Positions 60,739 through 64,000 of a stretch of DNA of 64,000 bases are shown piece by piece; position 1 is the first letter of the stretch, and every line of letters starts with the position of its first letter. The translations under genes and the position numbers were made by a program. The DNA comes from Verrucomicrobiaceae bacterium. Lineage in GTDB: Bacteria > Verrucomicrobiota > Verrucomicrobiia > Verrucomicrobiales > Verrucomicrobiaceae. The stretch is from the NCBI GenBank assembly GCA_947458455.1, contig CANGYJ010000001.1:186001-250000 (forward strand), given 5' to 3'. The notes beneath the pieces were generated by a model. The model saw only the letters and a program-made list of their open reading frames with translations. It was not told the origin of the DNA and did no database searches.

Positions 60739-63348
60739 TCACCGCCACTCGTGCTTCGGATACCTTCCGCGAAGCTGCGCTTTCACACCGGGATAGCCTT
60801 CTCGCCAAAAACGTCCGAGGTCACCCGTCGTCTGGATCGGTCGCTGGGCGGGTGAAAGCAGGTGAACGGTGACGCTGATGCGGCCGGCGGCGACTTTGGG
60901 GTTTTCGTTCACGTCGTACATGTGCTGGAGCACGGCGCTGACGCTGGGGGGCTGCTTCTCGTCATAGACGATGCGGGCGGTTTTGCCGTTCTTGAGGGCG
61001 TAGCGCTCGGGGGCGTATTTTTCGAGCATGTCACGCTGGGCGTGGCTGAGCCATTGGTGCAGCGCGGGGAAGACTTCGCGGTCTTTGAGGGCGCGGTAGG
61101 TGCTACAGCCGTGGCAGAGCTGCTCGATGATGAGATGGCGGTCTTCTTCGCTGATGGGCGGGATTTCGAGGTCGGGCATCCATTTGGAAAGGCAGTTCAC
61201 GCGGGTGATCCATTGCTCGACTTTTTCGTTCCAAAGCGGGAGTTCGAGTCGCCCCGCGATGACTTCGGCGGCGAGCAATGAGGCGGCTTGGGTTTCGTCG
61301 GGCTCGCCACGTTCTTTGCTGGCGAGGACGAGGCTGCGGAAGCGTGCCTCCTCCATGTTCATGACGCGGCGGTTCACGCTGTCGTAACGGGCGCTGCGAC
61401 CGGCCGTGCAGTCGGCGGGGAACATCTCGTGCAGCCACGACTCGTCGATGGCGGTGACGTTGTTGAGCTTCACCGTGAGCGCTTTGCCCTGCACTTCGAC
61501 GATCTCGGAAGCGACGAGCAAACGCGGCGCTTTGATGTGCGCTTCTTTGTCGAGATGGCCGGTGTAACCGCCGGCGAGTCGGTAAATGCGGCTGCCGGGG
61601 CTGGTTTCGACGCCGAGGTGGTCGCTGAACGCGGCGAGCAATGTTTTCGCGAGGGCTTCGGGTTCAGCAATTTGGTCGTTGATGCTCAATCCGGCTCGTT
61701 TGGCGAGCTGGAGGAACTGATCGGCGCTGCGGGCGGATTCACGCGAGGCCATGGCATGCACGCCGTAACGGGCGCAGGCATCGGGATCGAAGTTCATGGC
61801 CTCGGCACGCGTGAAAGCCCGCAACAGGGCCTGGAACTCACTGAGGTCGTCCTTCTCCCAAAACTCCTCGTTTTTGTGCGAGGCATTCTTTTGGCCAACG
61901 AGGAGAATATCTCGCCCTTGAGCCAAGGCGGCGCATAGAGCGGCCTCGCGCAAGCAGCCGAACTCGGCAGCGGCGAGCAGCATTCGGGCAAAACGCGGAT
62001 GCAGCGGAAATTTGGCCATCTGGCGGCCAAGCGAGGTGATGCGGCCGTGAGCGTCGGTGGCACCGAGGTCGTGGAGGAGGTCTTCGGCACGTTTGAGTGC
62101 GGCTGGGGCGGGGGCTTCGAACCATTCGAGGTCGGATTTCGACAGGAGAATGGGGACAGAAGAATTTTCTGATTCATTCTTTTGTCCCCATTCTTTTGTC
62201 GATGGATTGGAAAAGAGCACACGCAGCGCCAACAAAGCCTCGCTCAGGTCGAGGCGCTGCACTTCGGGGAGTTCGCATTCGGCGCGGAGGAGATGCTCGC
62301 GTTGGGTCCAGAGGCGCACGGCGATGCCGGGGCCGAGACGACCGGCGCGGCCGGCTCGCTGCTCGGCGGAGGCGCGGCTGGTTTTCTGCACGGTGAGCGT
62401 GTTGATGCCGCGACGGGCGTCGTAGTTGGCGATGCGGGCCGTGCCGCCGTCGATGACGGCTTTGACACCTTCGATGGTGAGGGAGGTTTCGGCGACGTTG
62501 GTGCTGACGATGATTTTGGGCTGCTCACCGGGTGTGACGGCGGCGTCTTGGTCCTGCGGCGTGAGTTCGCCATGCAGTGGCACGACGCGGCGACCTCGGG
62601 CAAAGGCGCGCCCTTGAATGGCGGCGATGGTTTTGCGGATTTCGTGGCCGCCGGGCATGAAGACGAGCATGTCGCCGCTGAAGCCAGGCGAGAGGGCGAG
62701 TTCTTCGCAGGCGCGGGCGGCTTGGTCCCACACGGGCTCGGGGTAGCCGTTTTTTTGCGGCACGGGGGCTTGATAGCGAATCTCGACCGGGAAGGTGCGG
62801 CCTTGGGACTCCAGCAGTTTGCTGGGCTGCATGAAATCGACGAGCGGACCCGGCACGAGCGTGGCGGACATGACAATGATCTTTAAATCGGGGCGGCGTG
62901 TGCGCTGGAGTCGGCTTGCGAAGGCGAGGACAAGGTCGCCGTCGAGATGACGCTCGTGGAATTCGTCGATGCAGATGCAGCCGACGCGGTCGAGCTGCGG
63001 GTCTTCGAGCAGCATGCGCAGCATGACGCCTTCGGTGACGTAGGTGAGCCTCGTTTCGCGGCTGGTGACGTTTTCAAAACGCACCTGATAGCCGACTTCA
63101 CCGCCAAGTTTGGCATTTCGCTCACGAGCGACCCGCTGGGCGAGCATGCGTGCGGCGATGCGGCGCGGCTGAAGCACGACGCAGCGTTTGCCTTCGGCCA
63201 TGAGGCCGGAGTCGAGCACGAACTGCGGGATCTGCGTGGATTTGCCGCTGCCAGTGGGCGCTTTGATGAGCAGATTCGGCGTCGCCGGATCGAGCAGGGC
63301 GGCGGTGAAGGTCTGGCGGAGTTCGAAGATCGGCAGCGGGGCGGACAT
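60739..63348 (-). CDS. hrpB: ATP-dependent helicase HrpB
   Basis: 869 aa DExH helicase. Walker A APTGSGKSTQIPQFVL at about 30-45, DExH box CIDEFHERH, motif III SATLVPG, motif VI EQRAGRAGRLGPG, HA2-type winged helix, and the HrpB C-terminal domain ending FWREGYPGVKAQLRGRYPKH. Family members are RNA-dependent ATPases of uncertain role. ATG 63348 (MSAPLPIFEL) gives the usual short leader; the frame to 63435 would overlap the divergent gene. Confidence 0.95.
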   Translation of the reverse strand: MSAPLPIFELRQTFTAALLDPATPNLLIKAPTGSGKSTQIPQFVLDSGLMAEGKRCVVLQPRRIAARMLAQRVARERNAKLGGEVGYQVRFENVTSRETRLTYVTEGVMLRMLLEDPQLDRVGCICIDEFHERHLDGDLVLAFASRLQRTRRPDLKIIVMSATLVPGPLVDFMQPSKLLESQGRTFPVEIRYQAPVPQKNGYPEPVWDQAARACEELALSPGFSGDMLVFMPGGHEIRKTIAAIQGRAFARGRRVVPLHGELTPQDQDAAVTPGEQPKIIVSTNVAETSLTIEGVKAVIDGGTARIANYDARRGINTLTVQKTSRASAEQRAGRAGRLGPGIAVRLWTQREHLLRAECELPEVQRLDLSEALLALRVLFSNPSTKEWGQKNESENSSVPILLSKSDLEWFEAPAPAALKRAEDLLHDLGATDAHGRITSLGRQMAKFPLHPRFARMLLAAAEFGCLREAALCAALAQGRDILLVGQKNASHKNEEFWEKDDLSEFQALLRAFTRAEAMNFDPDACARYGVHAMASRESARSADQFLQLAKRAGLSINDQIAEPEALAKTLLAAFSDHLGVETSPGSRIYRLAGGYTGHLDKEAHIKAPRLLVASEIVEVQGKALTVKLNNVTAIDESWLHEMFPADCTAGRSARYDSVNRRVMNMEEARFRSLVLASKERGEPDETQAASLLAAEVIAGRLELPLWNEKVEQWITRVNCLSKWMPDLEIPPISEEDRHLIIEQLCHGCSTYRALKDREVFPALHQWLSHAQRDMLEKYAPERYALKNGKTARIVYDEKQPPSVSAVLQHMYDVNENPKVAAGRISVTVHLLSPAQRPIQTTGDLGRFWREGYPGVKAQLRGRYPKHEWR

Positions 63349-63433
63349 GCGGGCGTTTCGTTGTCCAGCAACGCGGGGATGTCCACGAAGAAGGCGCTTG
63401 GCATTATAGAGGCTCCTGCGCCAGCATGCGCCC

Positions 63434-64000
63434 ATGCCGCTTCAGCTCGAACTCTGCACCTTTGATCCCGGAATCGCCGTCTCCTCGCCTGCGGCCTATG
63501 CTGCGGCCGTCGTCGAATGCGTGGAAACAGCCTGGGATGAGGGCGCGGATATCGTTTTGCTGCCGGAATTCATGTGGTTGGGCCTGGAGCCGCTGGTGGA
63601 GCCTTGCACGCTGAGACGCGTGGCGGAGGTGTTTTGGAGTGAAACGATGCCCACCCTGCAATCGCTGCTCCAGCGGCCCGGAAAGGCCGTGGTGCTGGGC
63701 ACCGCGCCATTTTGGGATGCGGAGCATGGCGAGCTACGAAACCGGGCACCGATCCTCGTCGAGGGTGTTTTGAGCTTTCAGGACAAGCTGCACCTCACCC
63801 CCTGGGAGAATGCTTTTGCGCCGGGGCGGGAGTTGCGTGTGTGGAAGTTCGGAGGGCTGAAGTTTGCCGTCATCATCTGCCTCGACATCGAGATCCCCGA
63901 GATCAGCGCCCGGCTGCGGGGTAGGGGAGTGGATGTCGTGCTCGTGCCGAGTGCCACGGAGACGATCCTCGGCGTGGAGCGGGTGGATCGCTGCGCCTCC
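63434..64000 (+). CDS. Carbon-nitrogen hydrolase (nitrilase superfamily), cut by window end
   Basis: 189 residues to the window edge, no stop reached. The catalytic triad is visible: E45 in LLPEFMW, K118 in FQDKLHLTPWE, C149 in IICLDIEIPE. Such enzymes hydrolyse nitriles, amides or carbamoyl groups; the substrate cannot be told. The fragment covers about two thirds of a typical domain. It diverges from hrpB over an 85 bp spacer. Confidence 0.9.
   Translation, partial: MPLQLELCTFDPGIAVSSPAAYAAAVVECVETAWDEGADIVLLPEFMWLGLEPLVEPCTLRRVAEVFWSETMPTLQSLLQRPGKAVVLGTAPFWDAEHGELRNRAPILVEGVLSFQDKLHLTPWENAFAPGRELRVWKFGGLKFAVIICLDIEIPEISARLRGRGVDVVLVPSATETILGVERVDRCAS

Noticed and set aside
1-64000. tRNA, rRNA, tmRNA or complete insertion sequence
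   Set aside because: No cloverleaf, T-loop signature, rRNA block or transposase was found when reading both strands.

Overview
The window looks like chromosomal DNA of a Verrucomicrobia (Verrucomicrobiaceae / Prosthecobacter-like) bacterium. The clues are high GC, weak Shine-Dalgarno sites, a planctomycete-type heme-binding protein tail at the left edge, DUF1080 and pre-peptidase-type secreted proteins, a subclass Ic-like ribonucleotide reductase, and spacers built from CTCTGTG or TTCGTCATTCG words. No rRNA, tRNA, CRISPR array or complete insertion sequence was seen.

Layout. 0-9 kb: a membrane spermidine-synthase homologue divergent from a CDP-alcohol phosphatidyltransferase, then thioredoxin-like protein, secreted sugar isomerase, CDGSH protein, DsbD, a secreted unknown and a lipase-maturation-factor-like protein. 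8.4-13.3 kb (minus): a UPF0175/DUF3368 toxin-antitoxin pair, then a packed GbsR regulator / fatty-acid desaturase / two membrane proteins / DCC oxidoreductase (broken by an in-frame stop) / acyltransferase cluster. 13.3-18.6 kb: membrane glycosyltransferase, membrane protein, a decayed Cys-rich gene, then cdsA and dxr. 18.9-23.4 kb: a Ser/Thr kinase carrying an in-frame palindromic insert, DUF1080 protein, glutamate dehydrogenase, glpD. 23.6-30.1 kb: the rod-shape operon mreB-mreC-mreD-mrdA followed by rng. 30.1-33.2 kb: secreted esterase and large secreted protein. 33.6-38.2 kb: nrdB-nrdA behind a probable NrdR-box pair. 38.2-40.3 kb: an AT-richer broken nucleotide-cyclase gene and a 1.07 kb tandem array of about 307 bp units packed with small hairpins. 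40.4-44 kb: mdh with a clear terminator, and a second spermidine-synthase-like membrane protein. 44.1-48.3 kb: a gspE/pilB 3' remnant, response regulator, hybrid histidine kinase, Smr-like protein. 48.3-58.7 kb: a moxR-bat operon (MoxR ATPase, DUF58, BatA, BatB-C fusion, BatD-E fusion, holB) with a zeta-like toxin module between moxR and DUF58. 59-60.7 kb: remains of a defence locus (helicase/methylase chimera, dinD, RhuM fragment). 60.7-64 kb: hrpB divergent from a truncated nitrilase-family gene.

Main points for follow-up: the hairpin-rich tandem array beside the damaged cyclase; the palindromic element carried in frame by a kinase gene; the NrdB protein with Leu at the radical-Tyr position; the toxin module lying flush with DUF58 in the moxR-bat operon; and the deletion scar of a restriction/defence island. 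Several genes carry single stops or small indels (DCC protein, Cys-rich protein, cyclase), so read-level checks should separate true decay from assembly error. All calls come from reading the sequence; no database search was run.
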